Position numbers and translations under genes: made by a program. This document shows positions 33,957-41,812 of a DNA stretch of 64,000 nucleotides, in pieces. Numbering within the stretch: position 1 is the first letter of the stretch; each line of letters begins with the position of its first letter. The notes beneath the pieces are model-generated. The model did no database searches. It had not been told where the DNA came from and saw only the letters and a program-made list of their open reading frames with translations. The DNA comes from VRUE01 sp963780815 (GTDB taxonomy: Bacteria > Actinomycetota > Thermoleophilia > Solirubrobacterales > 70-9): contig CAWADG010000009.1 of NCBI GenBank assembly GCA_963780815.1, forward strand, positions 186,001 to 250,000, written 5' to 3'.

Positions 33957-35075
33957 CTAGGGCTCGGGCCGCGAGCGCTGGCGCCGCACGACCTCGCCCA
34001 GGTCATCGCGCGGGTGGTCGGCGAGGAGGCGGACCCGCCGCGGCGGCCCGTCGTCCTCGACCCAGGTGACGGTCCCCGGCCAGTAGGGGCCGGGCGGCGT
34101 CCCGGGATGGTGGAAGGCCGAGGCGAAGATCCAACTGCCGGTGTTGTGGAGCGAGCCGCCGCCGCGGAGCGGCCACTCGCCCTCCTCCTCGCCGGGCCCG
34201 CCGCGATGGGTGTGGCCGGTGATCAGGTGCCCGCCGCCGATGCCGAGCCGCTCGGCGAGATCGGTCGCGGCGTCTACTCCGCTGGCGGCGATCGCCCCCG
34301 GGGAGAGGACCGGCTCGAAGTCGGAATGCAGGAGCCGGTTGACGCCCCAGATCGAGGCCGGGACGCCGGACCCGATCGCGGCGTTGCGAACGGCGCGCCT
34401 GACCCGGCCACCGGCCCGATTGCGGCCCGATATCGCCCGCCACGCCCGCTCGGAGGGCCGGGTCGCCCGCTGCGCCAGCTCGGACTGGGCGAGCGAGTAG
34501 GAGAGCCCATAGAGCGGGCGCAGGACCCGCTCGTAGTCGATCGGCATCGCGGAATCGGGCACCTGACCGAAGGCCCGCATCACCGCCGCAGCCGCGATGC
34601 ACTCGAGTCGGGGGAGGGTCATGTGGCAGTCCATGTAGTGGCCGTGGGTCGCGTAGACGTCTTCGCGCAGCCAGATCCCTGGGTAGGCGAGGTCGAGCGC
34701 CGCCGGCCCGAGCCAGCCGGCGATCTCCCGCGCCGGGTCGGACCGAGGGGCCGCGTGCTGCTCGAGCCCCAGCGGCCGGCCGGCGAGGGCCAGTTCCTCG
34801 AGCAGGGGCTCGGCGAGGCGGTGATCGTGGTTGCCGGGCACCAGCACGATGTGCCGGCCCGCCATCGCCGCCCCCACGTCCTCGAAGAAGGGCCGGCCGG
34901 CCTCGAGCGCAGCCGCAAGCGGCTGTTCCCGCAGCTCGAAGACGTCGCCGAGCAGGACCAGGCGGTCGGCGGTCCCGATCTCCTTGAGCAGCGGTCGGCG
35001 GACCTCTGCGTCGCGGGCGACGTCCTCGCCGAAGGCGTTGCCGAGGTGCAGGTCGGAGACGATCGCCGTGCGCAT
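33957..35075 (-). CDS. calcineurin-like metallophosphoesterase
   Basis: 372 aa. Metal-binding motifs are in order: SDLHLGN (residue 7 on), VLLGDVFEL, VPGNHDHRL, ATHGHYMDCH, and ITGHTHRG near 290. The layout resembles UDP-2,3-diacylglucosamine pyrophosphatase-type enzymes but with a long middle insertion (about 150-270), so the substrate is unclear. Its start faces the alpha/beta hydrolase gene 47 bp away. Confidence 0.85.
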   Translation of the reverse strand: MRTAIVSDLHLGNAFGEDVARDAEVRRPLLKEIGTADRLVLLGDVFELREQPLAAALEAGRPFFEDVGAAMAGRHIVLVPGNHDHRLAEPLLEELALAGRPLGLEQHAAPRSDPAREIAGWLGPAALDLAYPGIWLREDVYATHGHYMDCHMTLPRLECIAAAAVMRAFGQVPDSAMPIDYERVLRPLYGLSYSLAQSELAQRATRPSERAWRAISGRNRAGGRVRRAVRNAAIGSGVPASIWGVNRLLHSDFEPVLSPGAIAASGVDAATDLAERLGIGGGHLITGHTHRGGPGEEEGEWPLRGGGSLHNTGSWIFASAFHHPGTPPGPYWPGTVTWVEDDGPPRRVRLLADHPRDDLGEVVRRQRSRPEP

Positions 35076-35122
35076 CGGGGGAACTTAGCCGCTGGCCAGG
35101 CGATTCCGGCGGCTACCATCAT

Positions 35123-36052
35123 GTGATGAACGGACTCGGCGAGGAGCGCCTCGCGCCCGCGAACGGGATCGAGCTCGCCTACCAGGAGGCCGGCGACCCG
35201 GCGGCCGAGTCGATCCTGATGATCATGGGGCTCGGCACCCAGATGCTCGCCTGGGACGAGGAGCTGTGTTCGATGCTGGCCGAGCGCGGCTTCAGGGTGA
35301 TCAGGTTCGACAATCGTGACATCGGCCACTCGACGATGATCGACGCGGCGGGGATGCCGAACCGGATCGACATGATGCGGGGCCGTCGCGATCGCGCTCC
35401 CTACCTGCTCTCCGACATGGCCGACGACGCGTTCGGCCTGATGGACCATCTTGGAATCGAGTCCGCGCACGTCGTCGGCGCCTCGATGGGCGGGATGATC
35501 GGCCAGACGATGGCGATCGAGGGTCCGGAGCGGGTCCGCTCGCTGGTCTCGATGATGTCGACCACCGGCAACCGCAGGCTCGGCTGGCCCCACCTGCGGG
35601 CGCTCCCGATCCTCTTCGCCGACTATCCGCGCAGTCGCGAGGGCTACATCCGGCGCGCCGCCCGCACCTTCGAGGTGATCGGATCGCCCGGTTTCCCGCG
35701 CGATCCCCAGCGCCTCGCGGATCTGGCGGGTGGGATGTGGGACCGCTCCCACAACCCGGCGGGCGTGCTCCGCCAGATGTACGCGGTCACGGCCTCGGGG
35801 GACCGAACTCCGGCGCTGCGCCGGCTGCGGCTGCCGGCGACCGTGCTCCACGGCACCGCCGACCGGCTGGTCAGGCCGGCCGGAGGGCGGGCGACCGCGG
35901 CGGCGATCCCGGGGGCGCGGCTGCGGATGTTCGAGGGCATGGGGCACGACCTGCCGCGCCAGCTCTGGCCCGAGTACGTCGAGGAGATCGCGGCGACCGC
36001 CGAGCGCGCATCCGGCGCCACCGGTGCCGAGTCCGCCCTTCATCCCGCATAG
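35123..36052 (+). CDS. alpha/beta hydrolase
   Basis: 309 aa. LMIMGLGTQMLAWDEELC (oxyanion strand), FDNRDIGHSTMI, nucleophile elbow GASMGGMIG (Ser about 120), acid in LHGTADRLV, and catalytic His in GMGHDLPRQLWP. The FDNRDxGxS and GMGHDLP strings are typical of a large actinobacterial hydrolase group of unknown substrate. GTG 35123 is directly followed by ATG 35126; either can be the start. Confidence 0.85.
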   Translation: MMNGLGEERLAPANGIELAYQEAGDPAAESILMIMGLGTQMLAWDEELCSMLAERGFRVIRFDNRDIGHSTMIDAAGMPNRIDMMRGRRDRAPYLLSDMADDAFGLMDHLGIESAHVVGASMGGMIGQTMAIEGPERVRSLVSMMSTTGNRRLGWPHLRALPILFADYPRSREGYIRRAARTFEVIGSPGFPRDPQRLADLAGGMWDRSHNPAGVLRQMYAVTASGDRTPALRRLRLPATVLHGTADRLVRPAGGRATAAAIPGARLRMFEGMGHDLPRQLWPEYVEEIAATAERASGATGAESALHPA

Positions 36053-36059
36053 CGTCGAG

Positions 36060-36143
36060 TGCGGCTGAAAGGAGTCGAACCTTCACGGGCGTGAGCCCAC
36101 ACGGACCTGAACCGTGCGCGTCTACCAGTTCCGCCACAGCCGC
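36060..36143 (-). tRNA. tRNA-Leu (CAG)
   Basis: Reads on the minus strand from GCGGCTG (36143) to CAGCCGC plus discriminator A (36060). Class II shape with a long variable arm (GGGCTCACGCCC), anticodon loop TTCAGGT giving CAG, and T-arm AAGGTTCGACTCCTT. CCA is not encoded. Directly next to tRNA-Glu on the other strand. Confidence 0.93.
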
Positions 36144-36193
36144 GCGGAGCAGGCAATGTACCGGTTGGGGCATCGCTAGAATGCCCCACCCAC

Positions 36194-36266
36194 GCCGCTA
36201 TCGTCTAGGGGACTAGGACGCCGGATTCTCAGTCCGGAAACCGGGGTTCGAATCCCCGTAGCGGTA
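36194..36266 (+). tRNA. tRNA-Glu (CTC), integration site of the island
   Basis: Acceptor stem GCCGCTA/TAGCGGT, anticodon stem-loop CCGGA-TTCTCAG-TCCGG giving anticodon CTC, and T-arm CCGGGGTTCGAATCCCCG. 73 nt without CCA. Its 3' part from the anticodon loop onward is repeated at 56748-56792, marking the right end of the integrated element; the gene remains complete. Confidence 0.95.
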
Positions 36267-36269
36267 CTC
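36225..36269 (+). repeat. attL: 45-bp direct repeat within tRNA-Glu 3' half
   Basis: The 45 bases from the anticodon loop of tRNA-Glu to three bases past its end are identical to 56748-56792 in the same orientation. Flanking bases differ on both sides. Typical attachment-site pair of a tRNA-targeting tyrosine recombinase. Confidence 0.9.
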
Positions 36270-36318
36270 AAATGCAGAGCCAAATGTGCCGTCCGAGAGG
36301 GCGGCGTTTTGGGTCAGA

Positions 36319-36337
36319 GGGCAACTGATAGGGCAAC
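36319..36337 (+). repeat. paired GGGCAAC motif, copy A
   Basis: GGGCAAC at 36319-36325 and 36331-36337 (12 bp start to start), 50 bp inside the left att repeat. Same paired motif as copies B-D; candidate integrase arm site. Confidence 0.5.
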
Positions 36338-36389
36338 GCGCCAGCGCGAGCCGCCTCGGCTCGGTGCCGATCTGCCATAGCTTGCCTTC

Positions 36390-36521
36390 GTGTCCGAGGG
36401 CCTCACAAAGCGCAGCGAAGAGCTCAAGGAGCGGATGGAGCAGCCGCCCCGCAGATTCTCGGCGACGCCCACGGCTCTGGAGATGATGTCCGAGGACGCC
36501 AAGTTCGCGCTCGGGTTCTGA
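36390..36521 (+). CDS. possible 43-aa small protein
   Basis: GTG 36390 to TGA 36521: SEGLTKRSEELKERMEQPPR, then RFSATPTALEMMSEDAKFAL. Composition is protein-like and helical, but the start lacks a clear ribosome-binding site and no family is recognised. Its position next to attL would suit a small element gene or a fragment of one. Confidence 0.25.
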   Translation: MSEGLTKRSEELKERMEQPPRRFSATPTALEMMSEDAKFALGF

Positions 36522-36575
36522 GACGGCACTAGCAAGCGGAACGCGGCTCCCGAGAGGGGGCCGTCTTCCGTAGGT

Positions 36576-36594
36576 GGGCAACGGATTGGGCAAC
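36576..36594 (+). repeat. paired GGGCAAC motif, copy B
   Basis: GGGCAAC at 36576-36582 and 36588-36594 (12 bp start to start), followed by ACGAG. The rest of 36522-36962 holds only this motif, a tRNA-like remnant and CGCGTCCC-rich short repeats (about 36822-36850). Confidence 0.5.
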
Positions 36595-36727
36595 ACGAGC
36601 GGCGTCCCGAACCCGACTGAGTCACGCGGCCTGGCCTCGGGGAGGATGATCCGTCGCCCCAGGGCTCAAAAGCGGGAATGCACGGCGGTCGCACCCCTGC
36701 GAGGAGGAGAAGGCGCCGCCCAGACGG

Positions 36728-36784
36728 TCGGGGTGTACTCGGCTGGGGGCCGAGCGGTCACCGGTTCTAATCCGGCCTCCCCGA
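36728..36784 (+). other. degenerate tRNA-like element
   Basis: TCGGGG (36728-36733) can pair with CCCCGA (36779-36784). Inside are a hairpin CTCGGC-TGGGG-GCCGAG and a T-arm-like CCGGTTCTAATCCGG. D-arm and anticodon arm are missing. The stretch 36745-36775 is nearly identical to 39882-39913. Remnant of a tRNA or old attachment site rather than a working tRNA. Confidence 0.45.
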
Positions 36785-36962
36785 ACAATTAGAGCCCGCC
36801 TGGAGTCGGTGGTAATGCGTCCCCTCGCGTCCCCGCGTCCCCGCGTCCCTAGGGCCATCAGCCGTCTCGATATTCAGGAAACCGAGGAATCCACAGGAAG
36901 GACTCCCGTCTAAAATGGAGAGATATCTGTAAGGGGGGTTCAGTCGCCACTCCCTCCCCTCG

Positions 36963-37436
36963 CTATTCGAACCGCGGTTTGCCGTTGAGCGCGAGAGTCT
37001 GATTGGCGTAGCGGCCATCTCCGGTCACCTCCTGGCCCATCCACTCAGGCGGGTGAAAGGCGCCGCTGTCGTCCTCTGAGCGGAACTCAACCTCGGCAAC
37101 CACAAGACCCGCGAGATCGCCCGCGTAGACGTCGACCTCGGCGAACAGACCTCCGTCCAGCGGCACGCGGTGCCGGCGCTTGCAAAGGCGCCGCGACGCA
37201 GTCAGGGGCCACAGCGCCTCGAACTGGCTTGGGGTGAGCCTCACCTCTGCCTCCTGCCGCACCTCACCGCTGCCCCGCTTGACCGTCAGCAGGTAGTCCT
37301 TGCCGATTCGCCGCAGTCGTACCTCAGCCTCCTCGGAGACCGCCAGGTATCCTTGCTCGATCCCCAGCGCAGGGTGGTCCGCGAGCCAAGCTGGCGGCTT
37401 GGCGAGGGTGAACTTGCGCTCGATCTCAAGGCTCAT
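36963..37436 (-). CDS. CYTH domain protein, island copy
   Basis: 157 aa, a paralogue of the CYTH protein at 5708-6196. Start SLEIERKFTL (ExExK), EQGYLAVSEEAEVRLRRIGK, VKRGSGEVRQE, AEVDVYAGDLAGLVVAEVEF, and YANQTLALNG. Tunnel residues are intact. Unlike the chromosomal copy it has no CHAD gene beside it; the next gene upstream on the same strand is the HD-pyruvate kinase fusion, separated by 132 bp. Confidence 0.88.
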   Translation of the reverse strand: MSLEIERKFTLAKPPAWLADHPALGIEQGYLAVSEEAEVRLRRIGKDYLLTVKRGSGEVRQEAEVRLTPSQFEALWPLTASRRLCKRRHRVPLDGGLFAEVDVYAGDLAGLVVAEVEFRSEDDSGAFHPPEWMGQEVTGDGRYANQTLALNGKPRFE

Positions 37437-37568
37437 CGCGGAGCTCGAGCGTCTTGAAGAGCACGGATAGACGGGCAGGCCCAGGGCCGAGAAGACTCGC
37501 TCTCGTCGGGCGGAAGGATGGTGGATGACCGCCGGTCTCGGGCGGCAGGTCCCTGGGTGTCAAGGGGC

Positions 37569-39653
37569 TTACCAAGCGTGCAGCGCACGCATCCGCGACG
37601 CTTTCTTGAACTGATGCCCCTCCATCGTCGCGAGCATGTCAGTCAGTAGATGGACTGCATCGACGACGAACGGGCCCTTGTTCAGCAGCACGCACTCAGC
37701 ACGCTCAGCCATCGCTGCATCAGTGATCTCGGCTCGCGCCCCGACCCCCTTGTGTACGAAGCGGTCGAAGACCTGAGTCGCCCAGATCACCGGGACGTGG
37801 GCCGACTCGCAGAGCCAGAGCATCTCCTCCTGGAGCTCGCCCATCCGTCGGTAGCCGACCTCGACCGCGAGGTCCCCGCGGGCGATCATCACCGCGAGAG
37901 GCTGTGTGCCCGCCGCCTGCACGATCAGCTCGGGCAGGTTACGAACCGCGAGCCGGGTCTCGATCTTGGCGACCAGCGTGATCGCCTCCGGGCGCTCGAG
38001 GCGTCTGGCGAGCTCGTCCTGAAGCAGCGCGATGTCGCCTGGGCGCTGAACGAAGGAGTAGCCGACCGCGTCCGCCAGCTCGGCGATCACGTCGAGGTCC
38101 TCGCGATCCTTGGCGGTAAGCGGTGTCACGCCTAGTTCGGTGTCGGGGAAGTTCATTCCCTTTTCAGAACGCAGCCGGGAGCCCTTGGGACGGGTGTCTG
38201 TGACGCGGAGGAGCGCCCCCTCGCGGCGCATCTCCTCGACGACCATGCCCAGTCTCCCCTCATCCACCCAAACCGAATGGCCTGGCGCCAGGCGCTCGAA
38301 AACCTCGGCAAGTGAGCACTCGAAGGCAACCGGGAATTGGCCGGGAGAGGGCGGTGTCGAGGACGTCATCAGGACTTGATCACCTGGTTGCAAGCGGACC
38401 GCCCCAGGTGCCACCACATTGCTGGTGCGGGCGCGCGGACCGGTGAGGTCCATGCAGACGCGGCAGGACCGCCCCAGTTCCGTCTCGGCGCGGCGGATGT
38501 GCCCGACCATCGACCTCCAGGCCTCGGCGTCGTCGTGGGCGCAGTTGATGCGACAGACGTCGGTCCCACTTCCCAGGAAGCGGCGAACAAGCTCGAAATC
38601 GGAGGCTGCCTCCGAGGGGAGGGTCACCATGATGCGAACCCCGCGCTGGATAGGGGTGGGGCCGAGCGCCGCCTCGGTGTTGTCACGCAGGTGAACGTGT
38701 CCCGCGAAGAAATCTACGGGGCTGGGCTCGCTGTCGGGCGCGGGCGAGGTTGGGTCGAACCTGGCCAGGGCGTCGATCACCGCGTCGAGGTTCTCCATGA
38801 CGCGCGCCTCGCAGCGACCGAGCGAGGAGAGTCCCCAGGGCATCAGCTCGAGCTGAAGCTCGCGCAGCTCGTGACGTCGCAGGGCTATGTAGTGGGCGAG
38901 GTTGCGGGCACTCGGCAGGTAGCCGGCGCGCTTGATCCGAGGTCGCCAGCGCTCAAACAGCTGACTCCCCTCGGCGACGACCTCCTCCCGCAACTGTTCC
39001 AGAGCGCCGCGAAGCAGCTCTGAGCTTCGCGGTTTGGTAGCTGTGGCAGTGCTGTTCACGAGTCCCTCGCCCGCAGCCGGGGGGAACTTCTCCAGCGCCT
39101 CCAGCTCGAAGCGGAGCAGCTCCACCACGCGGCTACTCGGGATCGTCTCCTCGAGCATGGCGAGCGACCTACGGTAGCGGTGCAGCCTGACCTCGGCCTC
39201 CTGCCCCGGCAAGCCTCCAGCCAAGAGGGCACGGAGCTCTCGCGCCTTCGAGACCTTGTCCGCGGCGTAGACCACCTGGGCATAGCCGCCGGCACGGCGA
39301 ACCCTCTCGCGGACCTCGTCCTTGCGCGCCTCCACGTCCGGGAGCGTTGGGTCGTCGCTGACGGCGGCCACCAGCTCGGCAACCTGTGGGCCGAAGTGTG
39401 CCTCGAGCTCTGAGCGCACGGCATCGGTGTCCTCCAGGACATCGTGCAGGACGGCGGCCGCGACGACATTGTCGGGGTAGTGGGAGCGGTCCAGCAGCGA
39501 TGCCACCTCCAGCGGGTGAAGGACAAAGGAGGCTCCATCGGCCGCCCGGCGCTGCCCGGAGTGCCGCTCAAGGGCGAACTCGACGGCGGCGTGGGTGAGC
39601 GGCAGGTGGTGCGTGAAGGTGAGATCTGCGTCGCTCGCCGGCCAAGAGGTCAC
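37569..39653 (-). CDS. HD (ppGpp hydrolase-like) domain fused to pyruvate kinase-like domain
   Basis: About 694 aa from GTG 39653 (open frame continues to TTG 39755). Residues about 20-165 form a RelA/SpoT-type HD domain with complete metal motifs: RHSGQRR, HPLEVASLL, AVLHDVLEDT, and YAADKVSKARELR. After a helical linker (about 200-300), residues 330-690 are a pyruvate kinase core: GVRIMVTLPSEAAS, VCRINCAHDDAEAW, MDLTGPRARTS, LVAKIETRLAV, MIARGDLAVEVGYRRM, and VIWATQVFDRFV. The C-terminal allosteric domain of ordinary pyruvate kinase is absent. Catalysis on both sides looks possible. Confidence 0.8.
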   Translation of the reverse strand: MTSWPASDADLTFTHHLPLTHAAVEFALERHSGQRRAADGASFVLHPLEVASLLDRSHYPDNVVAAAVLHDVLEDTDAVRSELEAHFGPQVAELVAAVSDDPTLPDVEARKDEVRERVRRAGGYAQVVYAADKVSKARELRALLAGGLPGQEAEVRLHRYRRSLAMLEETIPSSRVVELLRFELEALEKFPPAAGEGLVNSTATATKPRSSELLRGALEQLREEVVAEGSQLFERWRPRIKRAGYLPSARNLAHYIALRRHELRELQLELMPWGLSSLGRCEARVMENLDAVIDALARFDPTSPAPDSEPSPVDFFAGHVHLRDNTEAALGPTPIQRGVRIMVTLPSEAASDFELVRRFLGSGTDVCRINCAHDDAEAWRSMVGHIRRAETELGRSCRVCMDLTGPRARTSNVVAPGAVRLQPGDQVLMTSSTPPSPGQFPVAFECSLAEVFERLAPGHSVWVDEGRLGMVVEEMRREGALLRVTDTRPKGSRLRSEKGMNFPDTELGVTPLTAKDREDLDVIAELADAVGYSFVQRPGDIALLQDELARRLERPEAITLVAKIETRLAVRNLPELIVQAAGTQPLAVMIARGDLAVEVGYRRMGELQEEMLWLCESAHVPVIWATQVFDRFVHKGVGARAEITDAAMAERAECVLLNKGPFVVDAVHLLTDMLATMEGHQFKKASRMRALHAW

Positions 39654-39850
39654 GCCAAGAGTCTGCGCCGGAGCGGCCACCGGGCTGTAAAGGGAATGTG
39701 AAGTGCGGAAAGACGATCCCGCTCGACTATCCGCCGGTGGTCGCGAGAGAGACAAACCGGGCCCGTCGTGGTAGCGCTCTGGTACCGACTGCTATGTCCG
39801 ATACGTCCGATGCGTCCCGAAACGGGGACGTGAGGGATGCATGGGACGCG

Positions 39851-39922
39851 GTGGACGCATATGGCGCCTTAGTCCTCCGGCAGGGGGCCGAGTGGTCGCC
39901 GGTTCGAATCCGGTCGTCCACC
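39851..39922 (+). other. 72-nt tRNA-like element
   Basis: GTGGACG (39851-39857) pairs with CGTCCAC (39915-39921), and GCCGGTTCGAATCCGGT forms a T-arm. The total is 72 nt like a tRNA, but positions 10-43 do not form normal D and anticodon arms. It shares about 30 bases with the element at 36745-36775. The surrounding 39654-40004 otherwise holds only short GCGTCCC/GGGACGC inverted repeats. Confidence 0.45.
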
Positions 39923-40004
39923 CCTAAATATTCCCCGGAACCAGGGAGCCGACCCGTGCCGGCACGGGCGCGATGCGCGTTCATGTGCCTCAGCCTTAGC
40001 GCCG

Positions 40005-40418
40005 ATGACTGCCGACCGCCGCCAGGTGACCCCCGTTGGAGCGGTTGCGCGTGGAATCGTTTCCGGCCTGGTCGGCACGGCGGCCTTTGACACGCTGTTG
40101 TTCGCCCGCTATCGCCGAGGTGGAGGCGCCGATAGCCCTTTCGAGTGGGAGTCGTCGGCGGGTGTGACGGATTGGGAGCGGGCGCCAGCTCCTGCGCATG
40201 TTGGCAAGCGCCTGGTGGAGGGACTCTTCCGCATCCAGCTTCAGCCCTCACGCGCCCTGAAGCGTTCCAACGGTACGACCCAGGTCACCTACGCCGGTCG
40301 GCCGCTGTACACCTTCATCGAAGACAAAAAGCCCGGTGAAGATACCGGCACCGGCGTCAAGGCATTCGGCGGCTCCTTCTTCCCGCTGCACTCGAACGGG
40401 AAGAAGGCGGGGCACTAA
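40005..40418 (+). CDS. chimeric ORF: membrane-protein start joined to COG4315-like lipoprotein end
   Basis: 137 aa. Residues 1-75 (VGAVARGIVSGLVGTAAFDT, LLFARYRRGG, FEWESSAGVTDW) look like the start of a four-helix membrane protein family. Residues about 80-137 (VTYAGRPLYTFIEDKKPGED, TGTGVKAFGGSFFPL) match the conserved repeat of secreted COG4315-like proteins. The two do not belong together in families I know, so this is likely a fusion made by deletion around 40235-40245. Confidence 0.5.
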   Translation: MTADRRQVTPVGAVARGIVSGLVGTAAFDTLLFARYRRGGGADSPFEWESSAGVTDWERAPAPAHVGKRLVEGLFRIQLQPSRALKRSNGTTQVTYAGRPLYTFIEDKKPGEDTGTGVKAFGGSFFPLHSNGKKAGH

Positions 40419-40485
40419 GCCCCCCTCCCCCCGAAGATGGCGAGCTAACGACGAATACCGGTCGGAGGTTCCCTGCCGGCTATCC

Positions 40486-40516
40486 CCTATCCCCCCCAAC
40501 AAGCTGGGGGGATAGG
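40486..40516. terminator. 11-bp hairpin
   Basis: CCTATCCCCCC (40486-40496) pairs with GGGGGGATAGG (40506-40516) around a 9-nt loop, 68 bp after the chimeric gene. May act as its terminator; the right arm is also part of a repeat shared with 50414-50478. Confidence 0.5.
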
Positions 40517-40565
40517 AGATAGGGGCCTTCAAAACTGCCCCTACCCGGACACCTGCTGGGGGGAC
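40506..40565 (+). repeat. island repeat, copy 1
   Basis: Contains GGGGGGATAGGAGAT and CCCGGACACCTGCTGGGGGG, both of which recur at 50414-50478 in permuted order, as expected for copies cut from a tandem array. No coding potential. Confidence 0.5.
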
Positions 40566-40624
40566 TCACCAGACTGTGCGACGACGGTCAGTTCAGCCGA
40601 CCCGGGCTCGCGACCCAGCCCGGC

Positions 40625-41221
40625 TCAGTGGATTTTGCCAGAGATGAGGTCCTTGACCAGGGTGATCACGTGACTCAAGGAGATGCCGCCCTGCTGAGCG
40701 ACGCCACCGGCTGACACCATCAACTCTGCGCCGCCGGGCGAGGGTCCGTACCCGACCACATTGATGTGCGTGGCCGAGGGCTCGCCGGCACAGATTGGGC
40801 CGGTGCGTACTTCCAGCGGCGCCGGTGCCGGCGCTTCTTCAGACCCACACGGCGGCAGTGATGCGCTTGTAGTCGTGCCTGTCACAAAGAACGCCTTCGT
40901 CCCGACTTTCAGCGCTCTGCTCACCACGCCGAACTGCGAGTGTTCCCTTGCGGCCGAGGACACGGCGTCGCGTTCGGCCACGGAGAACAGTTTCCTGCTC
41001 CACGGGACGATCTGGATTGCGAGCACAGGTTTGTAGTGCCCAGGCCTATGACCCGAAAAAGTGCATAAGTTGCCGACTTTCCTTTCGAACGTCAGCGGGC
41101 CGGTTCCCACCAGATTCGCGATTGCGCCGCGTGACAAAGCCGAGCAGTCCGGGATTCTCGGCGAGCTCATGTGAGACGCCGCCGCGAAGGGAGGGAGCGT
41201 GATCAACGCCGCAAGCATCAC
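40625..41221 (-). CDS. secreted hypothetical protein (DUF3558-like)
   Basis: About 198 aa from GTG 41221, chosen for AGGAGG 9 bp upstream; the frame is open to ATG 41284. Signal peptide (LAALITLPPFAAAS), then a Cys-containing globular domain: DCSALSRGAIANLVG, LCTFSGHRPGHYKPVLAIQ, AFFVTGTTTSASLPPCGSEE, and a final helix. The two Cys pairs and overall length resemble DUF3558-type lipoproteins, but there is no lipobox Cys. Function unknown. Confidence 0.6.
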   Translation of the reverse strand: MMLAALITLPPFAAASHMSSPRIPDCSALSRGAIANLVGTGPLTFERKVGNLCTFSGHRPGHYKPVLAIQIVPWSRKLFSVAERDAVSSAAREHSQFGVVSRALKVGTKAFFVTGTTTSASLPPCGSEEAPAPAPLEVRTGPICAGEPSATHINVVGYGPSPGGAELMVSAGGVAQQGGISLSHVITLVKDLISGKIH

Positions 41222-41401
41222 AAGCAGAACCCTCCTCGTGCTGCGCCTGCGTCTTATGGGCACCCGAGAGCCACAGCGTCGCATGCGGACCGAGAGTATC
41301 AGCGACCCGGGCGTGCGCAGCCACTACTCTTGTGCCCGCTCCGGAGAGGAGCAGAAGCGGCGCCCGAGCATCGGCGCGCTCCCCCTTGACCACGGAGACA
41401 C

Positions 41402-41812
41402 TCACCCCTCTCCCGGATAGAACCCGAGGTCAGTCCTCCAATCCGGATCGCGCCTGTCGCGGGCGACTATGTCCCTTCGAAGCTCATCGGCACATCGCTT
41501 CAACGCTTCGGCGAGCCGGACAATCCAATCATTTTGTGGGAAGGCTTTGGCGAGCCGTCCAGCCATCGCTGCCCCGCGGCGCAAGCACAGCTCAACCCTC
41601 TCCACGAACGCGAGCGCCGGCCCCGGCTGGGGCCCCTCGGCAAGATCCTGAACCCCAAGGATCCTCCAGTCATCGTGAAAGAGCGCGTGGTGGTCCCGGC
41701 AGGTTGGCAGCGTGAAGGTGGGATCCAGGTAGTAGCCGTTAGAGAGATCACGACCGGTCGGGTGGTGACGCCAGCTCGCGGGAGCGCTGCAGTACACGCA
41801 TTTGACGCTCAT
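41402..41812 (-). CDS. HNH-like zinc-binding protein
   Basis: 136 aa. N-terminal CVYCSAPASWRHHPTGRD followed by LPTCRDHHALFHDDW gives a C-x2-C, HH, C-x2-HH arrangement like small HNH endonucleases of phages. The C-terminal half is helical (WIVRLAEALKRCADELRRDI). Start overlaps the stop of the upstream gene by 4 bp (ATGA). Probably part of a phage-derived module. Confidence 0.55.
   Translation of the reverse strand: MSVKCVYCSAPASWRHHPTGRDLSNGYYLDPTFTLPTCRDHHALFHDDWRILGVQDLAEGPQPGPALAFVERVELCLRRGAAMAGRLAKAFPQNDWIVRLAEALKRCADELRRDIVARDRRDPDWRTDLGFYPGEG

Noticed and set aside
39851..39922. Functional tRNA
   Set aside because: Acceptor and T-arm fit and length is 72 nt, but no D-arm or anticodon stem can be formed at the right positions.
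36622..40251. Minus-strand frames with RIRTGD / DSNRRP strings (for example near 36622-36858 and 39727-40251)
   Set aside because: Such peptides are typical false translations of tRNA T-arms read antisense; here they come from the tRNA-like remnants.
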